Below are positions 7,975 through 16,345 of a DNA stretch of 64,000 nt, one piece after another; within the stretch, counting starts at the first letter, position 1, and each line of letters opens with the position of its first letter. The translations under genes were made by a program, and so were the position numbers. Origin of the DNA: an uncultured Tateyamaria sp. GTDB taxonomy: Bacteria; Pseudomonadota; Alphaproteobacteria; Rhodobacterales; Rhodobacteraceae. The notes beneath the pieces were generated by a model, which did not search any database, was not told where the DNA came from, and saw nothing but the letters and a program-made list of their open reading frames with translations. The stretch spans positions 1,398,501 to 1,462,500 of the forward strand of contig NZ_CANNDS010000001.1 in the NCBI RefSeq assembly GCF_947503415.1. Reading direction: 5' to 3'.

Positions 7975-9516
7975 TTAAAACCTCATATCAATTCCGGTGG
8001 TGGCGAGGGGCAGAGCGCTCACCATATGGCCGGGAGCCTTGTTTTGTAGGGGGGTATCTTCGCGTTCACCGGTGCCCAGAACTGTGGTGTCACCTTCGTC
8101 CAATTCCCTTTGATCGGTTCGATCCTGGCCTTGTTCAAAGGTGAAGGACACGTCCTCGAACCCCAGATCGCTCAGTGACTTGCCGAGATCGTCAATGTAG
8201 CGGCGCATCAGGTCGAGGGTATCCCCCCGCTCTGCGGTGACTGTGACGATCATCCCGGTTTCGTTGGTCGCCATGACCATGCGGACACGGCCCAATTCGA
8301 TTGGGTTCAACGCAATTTCGATGGGCTTGTCGGGTACCCGTTTGAAAGCGTCCGCGATTGCGGGTGGGATGTTTGCAGGCAGTTCAGGCTTCTGAACAGA
8401 TGTAGGGTTGGCCATGGTTTGGTGTGCTGACGTTGGGCGCATGTCCCACACCAGCTCATCCGAGACGATCGTTGGATCGGTTGCCCCAGACCTTTGCGCC
8501 AAAGGCATTTGCGAAAAGGAGGTGGTTTGGTTGACGGGGACGGTACGAGGTCCGGTCTGCACATCCGCAGCCCTACCTTTGGTCAAAACCGCATCGGCCG
8601 TTTGGGTCCGATCAACAGGCGACTTCACGGTTGAAACAGTGGCTTCGGTCTGACCGAAGGTCATTTTCCTGTCGGACGCGCTCTGGTCTGTTTTGATCTG
8701 TGCAACCATATCTGACGCCGCGTTGCGTGCCGCGGGCGTGGACCCGGTTGCTGAAAGTGCCACCGCGTTCTCTGTCGTGGTCGGCTTGATCGCTGCGGCC
8801 TGTTCGCCGGGCGTCATCGTTGGAGCGCTGGTCTTACTTTTTGCCACCTGCCCCGTTGCCGGCAGCACCACCGTCGATCCCGGGATTCCATGCACCGACT
8901 GAGCAGTGCCCGAGAGAGATTTCTGAGCCGAAGCTTCGACAATCCCTGGCTGGCCAGTGCCCCCTTTTTGAACCGACAAGGTCGCCGGGCCCGATGGCGG
9001 CAAAGTGTGTGAATTGCCTGCGTTCCTTGCCGAACCGGCCTGCGGTTTTGACGCATCCCTCGACTGCGACATCCCTTGCACCATCGCGGTAATCGGCGAC
9101 TCCCTGTTCGCTTGGCGGGCTGGCGCGATCACCGCGTCATCGGCATCGGGCGGCGATGTCTGAGACGTGTGTTCCAAGTCTGTGCTCTGGTTGGAAGTAT
9201 CCGTCGGGTCAGATTTGGAGTTTGTCCCGTCAGGCCGTGCAGTTTGGGATGACGCATCTTTGGCTTGTGAGGGCGTTGTTGGATTGTCCGGAACTCTTGC
9301 CTCGCCATCTTGCAACGGCTCGGCCAAAGCGTCATCGGTGCCCGCGTCGATACCGTCGTCTTGCTGTCGCATGGGAGAGGACTTGGCCGCACCAGCACTT
9401 GCCCCAGCATTTATCACGTCCTCGAACCCGGAGCTGGTGGGCGGATCATGCCGCCGCGATGAACCAGCCAAGCCATTGGTATGGCTGCTTTGGCTGAAAA
9501 GCTGATTGAGCTGCAC
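7975..9516 (-). CDS. fliK: Flagellar hook-length control protein FliK
   Basis: About 513 residues. A long, Ser/Thr/Ala/Gln-rich, low-complexity first part (to about 380) is followed by the compact Flg_hook domain: KPIEIALNPIELGRVRMVMATNETGMIVTVTAERGDTLDLMRR, then SLSDLGFEDVSFTFEQG. FliK is the secreted ruler that switches export from hook to filament subunits. I chose the GTG at 9516 (VQLNQLFSQS) because GGAG lies six bases upstream; the frame could extend to an ATG at 9612 without a good ribosome site. Co-transcribed with flgD. Confidence 0.85.
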   Translation of the reverse strand: MQLNQLFSQSSHTNGLAGSSRRHDPPTSSGFEDVINAGASAGAAKSSPMRQQDDGIDAGTDDALAEPLQDGEARVPDNPTTPSQAKDASSQTARPDGTNSKSDPTDTSNQSTDLEHTSQTSPPDADDAVIAPARQANRESPITAMVQGMSQSRDASKPQAGSARNAGNSHTLPPSGPATLSVQKGGTGQPGIVEASAQKSLSGTAQSVHGIPGSTVVLPATGQVAKSKTSAPTMTPGEQAAAIKPTTTENAVALSATGSTPAARNAASDMVAQIKTDQSASDRKMTFGQTEATVSTVKSPVDRTQTADAVLTKGRAADVQTGPRTVPVNQTTSFSQMPLAQRSGATDPTIVSDELVWDMRPTSAHQTMANPTSVQKPELPANIPPAIADAFKRVPDKPIEIALNPIELGRVRMVMATNETGMIVTVTAERGDTLDLMRRYIDDLGKSLSDLGFEDVSFTFEQGQDRTDQRELDEGDTTVLGTGEREDTPLQNKAPGHMVSALPLATTGIDMRF

Positions 9517-9631
9517 GTGTTTCTCCGGGATTCTTCCGCGTTCGAGGCAGAATGGACCAAGCTTAGTTACCGGTTCTTTACCGCTGATGCGCAAAGTTCC
9601 GGATAATTCCATTCAATTCTAAGGACCGCCC

Positions 9632-9907
9632 ATGATCGTCAGTTCAAATTTACCCAACTCAATTGCGCCGGCCGCTTCAAACGATGCGGCTTTGCGCTCG
9701 GCCGCGCAAAAACTCGAAGCGGCATTTTTGGCGGAAATGCTTAAATCTGCGGGACTTGGCGAAAGCCGTGATGCCTTTGGCGGTGGCGCCGGAGAGGATC
9801 AGTTTTCGTCGTTCCTTGTGCAGGCGCAGGCCGAAAAAATGGTGGAGGCCGGAGGCATTGGATTGGCCGAAGCCCTGTTCGAATCACTTAAGGAACGCAG
9901 CGCATGA
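9632..9907 (+). CDS. flgJ: Rod-binding protein, FlgJ N-terminal-domain type
   Basis: A 91-residue protein that contains only the rod-binding half of FlgJ. AAQKLEAAFLAEMLKSAGLG and QFSSFLVQAQAEKMVEAGGIGLAEALFESL match the rod-binding domain. The muramidase half of enterobacterial FlgJ is absent, as is usual in alphaproteobacteria, so a separate hydrolase must open the peptidoglycan. AAGGA precedes the ATG at 9632. It is divergent from fliK across 115 bp and overlaps the next gene by four bases. Confidence 0.82.
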   Translation: MIVSSNLPNSIAPAASNDAALRSAAQKLEAAFLAEMLKSAGLGESRDAFGGGAGEDQFSSFLVQAQAEKMVEAGGIGLAEALFESLKERSA

Positions 9908-10263
9908 ACGGCGACGACATTCGGAATACATTCGACGAATTGGACGACCTGCTTGATGCAGAGCGTGCCGCATTGCTGGCCGGAAACCTCGAAGAAGTGA
10001 GCAGGCTGTTCGACCGCAAGTCGCGGCTGGTCGAGGCGGTCAGCGCTTTTGATGAGATCGAAGAGCATAAAGCCAGCGCGTTGCGAAACAAACTGGAACG
10101 CAATCAGGATCTGCTGGGCTCCGCCGCGGAAGGTGTTCGTTCGGTCGCCCGGCGTTTGGCTGCAATCCGACGGGTGCGCGAGTCGCTTGAAACATATGAC
10201 GCGCGGGGTCAGCGCAGCACAGTCGACCTGAAGCAGTCCGGATCACTCGAGAAAAGAGCATGA
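9904..10263 (+). CDS. FlgN-like flagellar export chaperone (small helical protein)
   Basis: A 119-residue, almost entirely helical, charged protein. The first 60 residues (TFDELDDLLDAERAALLAGNLEEVSRLFDRKSRLVEAV) resemble FlgN, the chaperone of the hook-junction proteins FlgK and FlgL. Overlap with flgJ (ATGA) and the flagellin gene downstream support a flagellar role. Similarity is by composition and pattern, not by strong motifs, so another type III export chaperone is possible. Confidence 0.6.
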   Translation: MNGDDIRNTFDELDDLLDAERAALLAGNLEEVSRLFDRKSRLVEAVSAFDEIEEHKASALRNKLERNQDLLGSAAEGVRSVARRLAAIRRVRESLETYDARGQRSTVDLKQSGSLEKRA

Positions 10264-10366
10264 GCAGGATTGAATCAAATCCGAAGCTTTCAGTTTCCGG
10301 AGCTTAGGGAAGCATTAGGGATACCAGACACATATTGGCCGCGCATCCTAAGACGGGTGGCGCATG

Positions 10367-10451
10367 ACCCCAAGACGGGGTGTGCATTTGTCAGAACGGC
10401 AGTTTGGCCGTCCCACTGGGGGGCGGGACGTTAACCAGGGCGCAAAGCGCC
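10367..10451 (+). promoter_or_regulatory. Structured flagellin leader: three hairpins
   Basis: The 207-bp gap before fliC holds ACCCC/GGGGT (10367-10371 with 10377-10381), CGTCCC/GGGACG (10409-10414 with 10425-10430) and a perfect GGCGC-AAA-GCGCC (10439-10451). The last ends only eight bases before the AAAGGAA ribosome site. In Caulobacter, FlbT acts on the flagellin mRNA leader to control its stability and translation, and flbT lies directly downstream of this flagellin gene. Calling these stems the FlbT target is inference. No clear sigma-factor box was found. Confidence 0.45.
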
Positions 10452-10470
10452 GTGACAAAAGGAAATGCAC

Positions 10471-11790
10471 ATGTCGAGCATTCTTACGAATAACAGCGCA
10501 ATGGTTGCGCTGCAGACTCTGAAGTCCATCAACAAAGACCTTGCGATGACTCAGAGCGAAATTTCTACCGGTAAGTCCGTGGCAAGCGCCAAGGACAATT
10601 CGGCGGTCTGGGCCATCTCCAAAGTGATGGAATCGGACGTTGCGGGCTTCAAGGCAGTATCGGAAAGCCTGTCGTTGGGTGAAAGCACGGTTGCAGTCGC
10701 TGCAAACGCGTCGGAAACAATCACCGATCTGCTGAATGACATGAAGGGTCGTATCGTTGCGGCGCAGGAAGAAAACGTTGACCGCGATTCGATCCAGCAG
10801 GATATCACTGCACTTACGGAACAGATCGGTTCGGTCGTTGCTGCCGCTCAATTCAATGGTCTGAACCTGATTGATGGGACCAGCACGGACGACGTGCAGA
10901 TCCTGTCGTCCTTGAACCGGGACAACACTGGTGCCGTGACTGCAGGTCAAATTGATGTCGCGCGTCAAAACCTGTCAACCACGACTCCGGTTGATGCGCA
11001 GGCGTTTGGTGCTGGCGCGTCTACACAGCCGTTGGCCAACGATGCTGTCCAGGTTGGTGCTGCCAACACAGGCTTCGCAGCCGCAGCAACTGATCCGGTC
11101 TCGTCGGTGACGGTCACTGGTGGCACCAGTACAACTGTGGCCTTTGGTGCTGTGTCCGCTGGCAATAGCTACCAGCTGACCTTGGATGGTCTGTCGATCA
11201 ACACCGCAGACGGCAGCTCGGCAACTGGCCGTCGTGACTTCCAGTTTGTCGCGAGTGCTGAAGATGGCCAAGCTGACGTCATTAATGGTCTGGCCAACCA
11301 GTTGAGCGCATTCTTTGGTGCGGCGACTGATGGGGCAGATGGTTATTCCGTGACTGTTGATATTGACGCAGGCACTCTGACATTTTCGACCGGTGCAACG
11401 GCTGATGATGTCGATGTCGGCGCTGTGTTTCAGAACGGTGGCACACCTGGATCGACCGCTTCGACCGGCGGACTTGGTGCGTTGTCTACGCTTGACGTCA
11501 CATCCGATTCCGGTGCGACAGCTGCATTGACTGCAATCGATGGTCTCATCGAACAGTCAATCAGTGCCGCTGCGGCGTTTGGTACGGTTCAGACTCGGAT
11601 CGAAACGCAATCGGACTTTGTCAGCAACCTGACCGACTCTTTCAAATCCGGTATCGGCTCTCTTGTGGATGCTGACATGGAAGAAGTGTCGGCCCGTTTG
11701 CAGGCATTGCAAACTCAGCAGCAATTGGGTGTTCAGTCGCTGTCGATTGCCAACCAGGCACCACAGTCGATCCTGTCGCTGTTCCGTTAA
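10471..11790 (+). CDS. fliC: Flagellin (filament subunit)
   Basis: A 439-residue flagellin. The conserved N-terminal coiled-coil domain begins SSILTNNSAMVALQTLKSINKDL and includes ISTGKSVASAKDNSAVWAIS. The C-terminal domain runs from GTVQTRIETQSDFVSNLTDSF to LSIANQAPQSILSLFR. The middle (about 160-340) is a variable Ala/Thr/Gly/Asp-rich surface domain poor in Cys and Trp, normal for filament subunits. I chose the ATG at 10471 over one six bases upstream because AAAGGAA then has proper spacing. A hairpin follows the stop. FlaF and FlbT genes lie directly downstream. Confidence 0.95.
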   Translation: MSSILTNNSAMVALQTLKSINKDLAMTQSEISTGKSVASAKDNSAVWAISKVMESDVAGFKAVSESLSLGESTVAVAANASETITDLLNDMKGRIVAAQEENVDRDSIQQDITALTEQIGSVVAAAQFNGLNLIDGTSTDDVQILSSLNRDNTGAVTAGQIDVARQNLSTTTPVDAQAFGAGASTQPLANDAVQVGAANTGFAAAATDPVSSVTVTGGTSTTVAFGAVSAGNSYQLTLDGLSINTADGSSATGRRDFQFVASAEDGQADVINGLANQLSAFFGAATDGADGYSVTVDIDAGTLTFSTGATADDVDVGAVFQNGGTPGSTASTGGLGALSTLDVTSDSGATAALTAIDGLIEQSISAAAAFGTVQTRIETQSDFVSNLTDSFKSGIGSLVDADMEEVSARLQALQTQQQLGVQSLSIANQAPQSILSLFR

Positions 11791-11798
11791 AACACATG

Positions 11799-11827
11799 AA
11801 GGAGGCGGGGCAACGCCGCGCCTCCTT
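11799..11827 (+). terminator. Hairpin after fliC
   Basis: AAGGAGGCG (11799-11807) pairs perfectly with CGCCTCCTT (11819-11827) around an 11-base loop, nine bases after the flagellin stop. CTACTTTCCC follows, a poor T-run, so it may mainly protect the abundant flagellin mRNA and only partly terminate before flaF. Confidence 0.6.
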
Positions 11828-11857
11828 CTACTTTCCCATTATTGAGCAGGTGAAACC

Positions 11858-12235
11858 TTGAACGCGATGTCACAAGCCTTGAAAGGCTACGCAGAACACG
11901 CGCCGTCGACAAAAAGCGACCGACGGTCTGAATACGAGGTGATCGCGAAGGTTACCCAGCAATTGCGAGACCGCGCGGTTGACGCGAAAAAGAACTTCCC
12001 GGCCTATGCTGACGCGCTTCATGCGAACCAGCGGCTCTGGACCGCCTTGGTCGTCGATGTTGTGGATCCGCAAAACCCGCTGCCGAAAGAGCTGAAGTCC
12101 AGGATCGTCTATCTTTCTGATTTTACACGACATCACACCCGCCGCATCCTGCGGGAAAAAGCATCGGTTCTGCCGCTCCTCGAAATCAACATGGCTGTTT
12201 TGCGCGGCTTGAAACAGGAAGGTAGAACAGTATGA
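11858..12235 (+). CDS. flaF: Flagellar biosynthesis regulator FlaF
   Basis: A 125-residue protein of the FlaF family, restricted to alphaproteobacteria. SQALKGYAEHAPSTKSDRRSEYEVIAKVTQQL and the central ALHANQRLWTALVVDVVDPQNPLP are characteristic. FlaF promotes flagellin secretion and translation and works with FlbT. I prefer the TTG at 11858 because GCAGG lies seven bases upstream; an ATG at 11867 is possible but badly spaced. The stop overlaps flbT by four bases. Confidence 0.88.
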   Translation: MNAMSQALKGYAEHAPSTKSDRRSEYEVIAKVTQQLRDRAVDAKKNFPAYADALHANQRLWTALVVDVVDPQNPLPKELKSRIVYLSDFTRHHTRRILREKASVLPLLEINMAVLRGLKQEGRTV

Positions 12236-12633
12236 GCGGCCTTATTCTCAAGTTGAGCCCGAAGGAACGTGTGCTGATCAACGGAGCCGTGATCGAAAAC
12301 GGTGATCGCCGAAGCCGATTGGCAATAGTCACGCCCGATGCGAACATCTTGCGATTGCGCGACGCCATTCATCCTGAGGATGCCAAAACACCCGTGCGTC
12401 GTGTCTGTTACGCCGTTCAGCTTGTTCTGTCTGGTGACTCGGACAAGGTCGAAGCTCGGCAGCAACTATTGCGCAGCATCGAAGAGTTGAGCCAGGTCTT
12501 TGTGGATGCAGACAGCCGCAAACATCTCGATATCGCATCGCACGCGCTTGTGCACGATGATCACTACAAATGCCTGAAGGCACTGCGCGCGCTTCTGCCG
12601 CGTGAAGAACGGCTATTGGCGGCGAGCCACTAG
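12232..12633 (+). CDS. flbT: Flagellar biosynthesis repressor FlbT
   Basis: A 133-residue FlbT family protein, starting SGLILKLSPKERVLINGAVIENGDRR and containing RLRDAIHPEDAKTPVRRVCYAVQLVLSGD, both typical. FlbT is a post-transcriptional regulator that destabilises or represses flagellin mRNA until the hook is complete, in balance with FlaF. It overlaps flaF by four bases (ATGA), so the two regulators are made together, immediately downstream of their presumed target fliC. Confidence 0.9.
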   Translation: MSGLILKLSPKERVLINGAVIENGDRRSRLAIVTPDANILRLRDAIHPEDAKTPVRRVCYAVQLVLSGDSDKVEARQQLLRSIEELSQVFVDADSRKHLDIASHALVHDDHYKCLKALRALLPREERLLAASH

Positions 12634-12635
12634 CC

Positions 12636-13424
12636 ATGTACCAGCCTATATTGATCTCTTCCGGATTGGTCGGGTGGCAGTTTCTGCAGCGCACCTATGA
12701 TCAGCAGCTGTCTGCGTTCAGCGAGTCAACGCAACTGAAGCGAGACACTGACCATTTCGCAGAGAAAATCGCATCCGTGGAGACGGCTGAGGATTTGGTG
12801 TCTGATCGTCAATTGCTGACCGTGGCCCTTGGTGCCTTCGGTCTGTCAGACGACATAAACAACACGTTCTTTGTACAAAAGATGTTGAGCGATGGCACCA
12901 CTGCAGATGATGCTTTGGCAAACCGCTTTACCGACAGTCGTTACAGAGAGTTTTCGGAAGCGTTTGGCCTTGGACCGGGCGAATTGAGAGGCGCACTAGA
13001 GCCGGGTTTTGCGGAAGGTATCATCGCAAAGTTTCAGGCGAACAGCTTTGAAATCGAGACCGGCAATCAGGACGAGACGATGCGGATCGCGCTGTATGCA
13101 GAGCGAACGCTGCCTGACGTGGTTCAATCCGAAGGGTCGGATGCGTCAAAGTGGTTCAGCATTATGGGGCAACCACCGCTCAGGTCATTGTTCGAAACTG
13201 CGCTTGGTCTGCCCGAAGCTTTTGGACAAGTAGACATCGACCAACAGCTGAAAGTATTTCAGGAACGGTCCGAGCGGATATTGGGCGTCTCCGATCCGTC
13301 GGATTTCGCTCAAGAAGATACACTTGACCGCTTGGTCACAACGTATCTGGCGCGATCACAACTCGATAGTATCGGGACAGGTGCATCCGGTGCTGCGATT
13401 GCACTGACGCTTTTGAGTGTCTAA
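12636..13424 (+). CDS. DUF1217 flagellar-associated protein
   Basis: A 262-residue protein with the DUF1217 pattern: GWQFLQRTYDQQLSAFSESTQLKRDTDHFAEKI, then LGAFGLSDDINNTFFVQKML, then NRFTDSRYREFSEAFG. Such proteins occur inside flagellar clusters of Rhodobacterales and Rhizobiales, but the family has no defined function. It starts three bases after the flbT stop, so it belongs to the flagellin/regulator operon. No signal peptide or membrane segment is obvious. An export substrate or junction-related role is possible from context only. Confidence 0.75.
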   Translation: MYQPILISSGLVGWQFLQRTYDQQLSAFSESTQLKRDTDHFAEKIASVETAEDLVSDRQLLTVALGAFGLSDDINNTFFVQKMLSDGTTADDALANRFTDSRYREFSEAFGLGPGELRGALEPGFAEGIIAKFQANSFEIETGNQDETMRIALYAERTLPDVVQSEGSDASKWFSIMGQPPLRSLFETALGLPEAFGQVDIDQQLKVFQERSERILGVSDPSDFAQEDTLDRLVTTYLARSQLDSIGTGASGAAIALTLLSV

Positions 13425-13528
13425 GTCATCAACCGACAACGCAATTTCCAAGACCTCGTAGCCAGCCCGATCGCGGGCCTCGTCGCACATGATTTGGCGC
13501 TTTCAAAAGCAACACCTGCGCGGTCAGC

Positions 13529-14884
13529 CTAACGCTTCCCCATTCCATTGGCATTCGGGCTACCAGCACGACGCAGCGCGAGCCCCAATTGGTCAAAACT
13601 GTGCGCGCACCCTTGCACATGGACATGCGCCATTGCCTTGTCCAGATGAGGCCAAGCCTGAATGGCAGCGTCGATTTCGGCATCAGATCCTTGGGTGTAT
13701 AGACCAGCGCTAATCATCATTTGGTTTTGCGTGTAAACACTGAGGTGCTTGCGGACTTGTGCAATTGTTCCGTTTTCGGTGTCGGATGCGGCCGCTGGCA
13801 AGCTGCGCGAAACCGAACGCAGCACATCGACTGCTGGGAAGCGGCCGCGCTCCGCGATGTTGCGATCCAGAACGACGTGCCCGTCCAGAACACCGCGCAA
13901 AATGTCGGCAATTGGCTCGTCCATGTCCGACCCCGCCACCAACACGCTGAAAACGGCGCTGATCTCGCCTTGATTGGGGCCGCCGGGGCCCGCGCGCTCG
14001 CAAAGTGACATGATCAAATGTGAAGTAGACGCTGGAAAACCCCGTAATACCGGAGCCTCGCCAGCCGCGACAGCCACTTCGCGGTGTGCTTCCGCAAACC
14101 GCGTAACGGAATCAGCCAACAGCAAAACGGACTTGCCTTCGTCACGAAAATGCTCGGCCACTGCCATTGCGGTCCACGCGCACCGCCGTCGCAGCAACGG
14201 AGACTGATCAGATGTGGCGGCAATCACAATAGATCGCGCCAACCCTTCCGGGCCAAGCACATCATCAACAAACTGACGAACTTCCCGACCACGTTCGCCG
14301 ATCATTGCAATGACGACGATGTCTGCGGACATCCGTTTGGCAAGTTGTCCCATCAAGCTGGATTTGCCGACACCCGAGCCTGCAAAAAGACCGATGCGCT
14401 GCCCCTGAACTATCGGCAACATCGTATCAAAAACCACATGTCCCGTGTCCATGCGCGCGCCCAAGGGACGCCGTGTTGCCGCCGCTGGCGGTGCGCACTT
14501 CAGCGGTCTTTTCTCGAGGCCGCGGCTTAACTTTTGTCCGTCGAGAGGCTGTCCATCCGGATCAATGATTCGGCCAAGCCAACTGTCATTCGGTGCAATC
14601 GTATTTTGACCATCAAGGATGACGCGATCACCCAACGCGACCCCTTCAACTGGACCGTCAGGCATGATCGTTGCGTCTGCCTGAGAGAGTTGAACAACTT
14701 CGGCGCTTAGCGTGTCACCGGACTGCCGCGAGACCAGAACGCGGTCTCCGATCTTGGCCACATCGTTCATGCCAGAGACAGTCAGAACGTTGCCGTGTGC
14801 GGCACTGATCCGCCCGATTGGGCGCATCACCTGCACCTCGGAAAGCTGCGTTTTCAGCATTTGTAGTCGCATGGCGTGCCTCAT
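13529..14884 (-). CDS. fliI: Flagellar export ATPase FliI
   Basis: A 451-residue ATPase related to the F1 beta subunit. Walker A AGSGVGKS is at 168-175, MIGERGREVRQFVDDVLG follows, and the Walker B region is LLLADSVTRFAEAHREVA. It energises unfolding and delivery of export substrates with FliH and FliJ. The ATG at 14884 has a perfect AGGAGG five bases upstream. It is the only gene on the minus strand between two plus-strand operons, so it is expressed divergently from flgB and separately from fliH, which lies 17 kb away. Confidence 0.95.
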   Translation of the reverse strand: MRHAMRLQMLKTQLSEVQVMRPIGRISAAHGNVLTVSGMNDVAKIGDRVLVSRQSGDTLSAEVVQLSQADATIMPDGPVEGVALGDRVILDGQNTIAPNDSWLGRIIDPDGQPLDGQKLSRGLEKRPLKCAPPAAATRRPLGARMDTGHVVFDTMLPIVQGQRIGLFAGSGVGKSSLMGQLAKRMSADIVVIAMIGERGREVRQFVDDVLGPEGLARSIVIAATSDQSPLLRRRCAWTAMAVAEHFRDEGKSVLLLADSVTRFAEAHREVAVAAGEAPVLRGFPASTSHLIMSLCERAGPGGPNQGEISAVFSVLVAGSDMDEPIADILRGVLDGHVVLDRNIAERGRFPAVDVLRSVSRSLPAAASDTENGTIAQVRKHLSVYTQNQMMISAGLYTQGSDAEIDAAIQAWPHLDKAMAHVHVQGCAHSFDQLGLALRRAGSPNANGMGKR

Positions 14885-14966
14885 CGGATCCTCCTGATGT
14901 CTGCAAACAGTTTCTTAGGGAATCAGGGTTAAGCGTTGATTGAGATCACACGAGGGAGAAGCCCCG

Positions 14967-15359
14967 ATGTTTCAGAAACTGGCTGTTTTCGACACAGCAC
15001 AAGCAATGGCCATGCATGCAGGTCAAAGGCAGGCCGTCATCGCGCAGAATGTCGCGAACGCCGACACGCCTGGCTATGTCTCACGTGACTTGCCCAGCTT
15101 CACAGAGGTGTACGCGCCCGGTGAAGGCAATGCATTCATGCAGCGTGCGACCCGGTCAACACATATGCACGGAGACAGATCCGGCGGTGTTGACGGCATC
15201 ATGATCGAAGACAAGACTTTTGCCTCGCCGGACGGAAATTCGGTCTCACTGGAGACCGAGATGCTGCGCGCGACGGAAGCCAAACGCCAGCACGACAGAT
15301 CATTGGCGATTTACAAATCTGCGATGAACGTCCTCCGCTCAAGCCTTGGTCGACAGTGA
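14967..15359 (+). CDS. flgB: Flagellar proximal rod protein FlgB
   Basis: A 130-residue rod protein with the axial N-terminal motif AQNVANADTPGYVSRDLPSF (about 30-50) and a C-terminal helix ATEAKRQHDRSLAIYKSAMNVLRSSLG. FlgB, FlgC, FlgF and FlgG build the rod. I chose the ATG at 14967 (MFQKLAVFD) behind GAGGGAGA; a longer frame from 14940 lacks support. First gene of the long flgBC-fliEQ-flgFGAH-fliL operon. Confidence 0.92.
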   Translation: MFQKLAVFDTAQAMAMHAGQRQAVIAQNVANADTPGYVSRDLPSFTEVYAPGEGNAFMQRATRSTHMHGDRSGGVDGIMIEDKTFASPDGNSVSLETEMLRATEAKRQHDRSLAIYKSAMNVLRSSLGRQ

Positions 15360-15369
15360 GGAACTGGAC

Positions 15370-15762
15370 ATGAGCGAATTTTCAAAATCCCTTTCCGTTT
15401 CCGCAAGTGGCCTGCAGGCGCAAGCGTCTCGTCTGCGCCACCTTTCCGAGAATATTTCGAATGCCGATACGCCGGGTTACCGCCGGAAAACAATTCCGTT
15501 CCGTACGGAATTTGATGCCGGTGGCGGTGTTGCCAGTGTCGAAGTTGGCCGCATGTCGCTGGACGACCGGCCGCTTGCCCGGATTTATGATCCGGGTCAC
15601 CCAATGGCTGACGGTTCAGGTCACTATGACGGGTCCAACGTCGATCTGTTGATTGAATTGGCTGACGCCCGAGAGGCGCAGCGGAGCTACGAAGCAAATC
15701 TGAAGATGTTCGAGCAGGCGCGGCAAATGTCGTCCAGCCTGATGCAACTCTTGCGCCGCTGA
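15370..15762 (+). CDS. flgC: Flagellar proximal rod protein FlgC
   Basis: A 130-residue rod protein. The start MSEFSKSLSVSASGLQAQASRLRHLSENISNADTPGYRRK and the C-terminal NVDLLIELADAREAQRSYEANLKMFEQA are the FlgC signature, including the Asn-Ala-Asp-Thr-Pro-Gly axial motif. The ATG at 15370 follows GAGGAA and begins 11 bases after flgB stops. Confidence 0.93.
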   Translation: MSEFSKSLSVSASGLQAQASRLRHLSENISNADTPGYRRKTIPFRTEFDAGGGVASVEVGRMSLDDRPLARIYDPGHPMADGSGHYDGSNVDLLIELADAREAQRSYEANLKMFEQARQMSSSLMQLLRR

Positions 15763-15788
15763 CGCGGGCAATTTGAAGGAGATCCAGA

Positions 15789-16073
15789 ATGGAAACCGCA
15801 ACTTTATCCGCCGTACAGAACTATGCAGCTCTACGTCCGGCAACACAGCCGGGCCAAGGTGCGGGCGGCAGCGTCTTTGGCAAGGTCGCAATGGATTTTG
15901 CAACGACGGTTGCACAGGGCGAACAGGTCGCCAAAGAGGCGATGATCGGGCAGGCCGACCCACACGCCTTGGTGCAAGCCTTGGCGCAAACCGAACTGGC
16001 GGTGGAGACCGCAGTGACGGTGCGCAACAAGGTGGTCGAAGCGTATCAGGAAATTCTGCGGATGCCGGTCTGA
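15789..16073 (+). CDS. fliE: Flagellar hook-basal body protein FliE
   Basis: A 94-residue protein. The conserved C-terminal part ALVQALAQTELAVETAVTVRNKVVEAYQEILRMPV is the FliE hallmark. FliE joins the MS ring to the rod and is an early export substrate. GAAGGAG precedes the ATG at 15789. Its stop is one base before the fliQ start. Confidence 0.92.
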   Translation: METATLSAVQNYAALRPATQPGQGAGGSVFGKVAMDFATTVAQGEQVAKEAMIGQADPHALVQALAQTELAVETAVTVRNKVVEAYQEILRMPV

Positions 16074-16074
16074 T

Positions 16075-16344
16075 ATGCTGAACGAAGTCATCTTCTTTGA
16101 CACCCTGCGTCAGGGCCTATGGATCGCCGTATTGGTGTCGATGCCAATCCTGACGGTTGCCTTGGTGGCAGGCGTGTCGATCGGATTGGTGCAGGCCCTC
16201 ACGTCAATCCAAGAGATGACCCTCACGTTCGTGCCAAAGCTCGCGGCCATTGTCGTCGTGTTCTGGTTGTCGATGGGCTTCATGACACAAACATTGGTAT
16301 CCTTTTTCCAGAGCAGGATCATCCCGCTGATAATTGGAGGTTGA
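16075..16344 (+). CDS. fliQ: Flagellar export gate protein FliQ
   Basis: An 89-residue inner-membrane protein with two hydrophobic hairpin segments, LWIAVLVSMPILTVALVAGVSIGLVQALTSIQEMTLTFVPK and IVVVFWLSMGFMTQTLVSFF. The TSIQEMTLTFVPK motif is characteristic of FliQ. It forms the export gate with FliP and FliR, whose genes lie elsewhere in this window (fliR 21006-21773, fliP 31508-32233). Confidence 0.94.
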   Translation: MLNEVIFFDTLRQGLWIAVLVSMPILTVALVAGVSIGLVQALTSIQEMTLTFVPKLAAIVVVFWLSMGFMTQTLVSFFQSRIIPLIIGG

Positions 16345-16345
16345 G

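Noticed and set aside
9567-9582. CtrA-like site TTAC-N7-TTACC between fliK and flgJ
   Set aside because: Two mismatches from consensus; too weak to list as a feature.
10304-10319. CtrA-like site TTAG-N7-TTAGG before fliC
   Set aside because: Several mismatches from consensus and no supporting promoter element.
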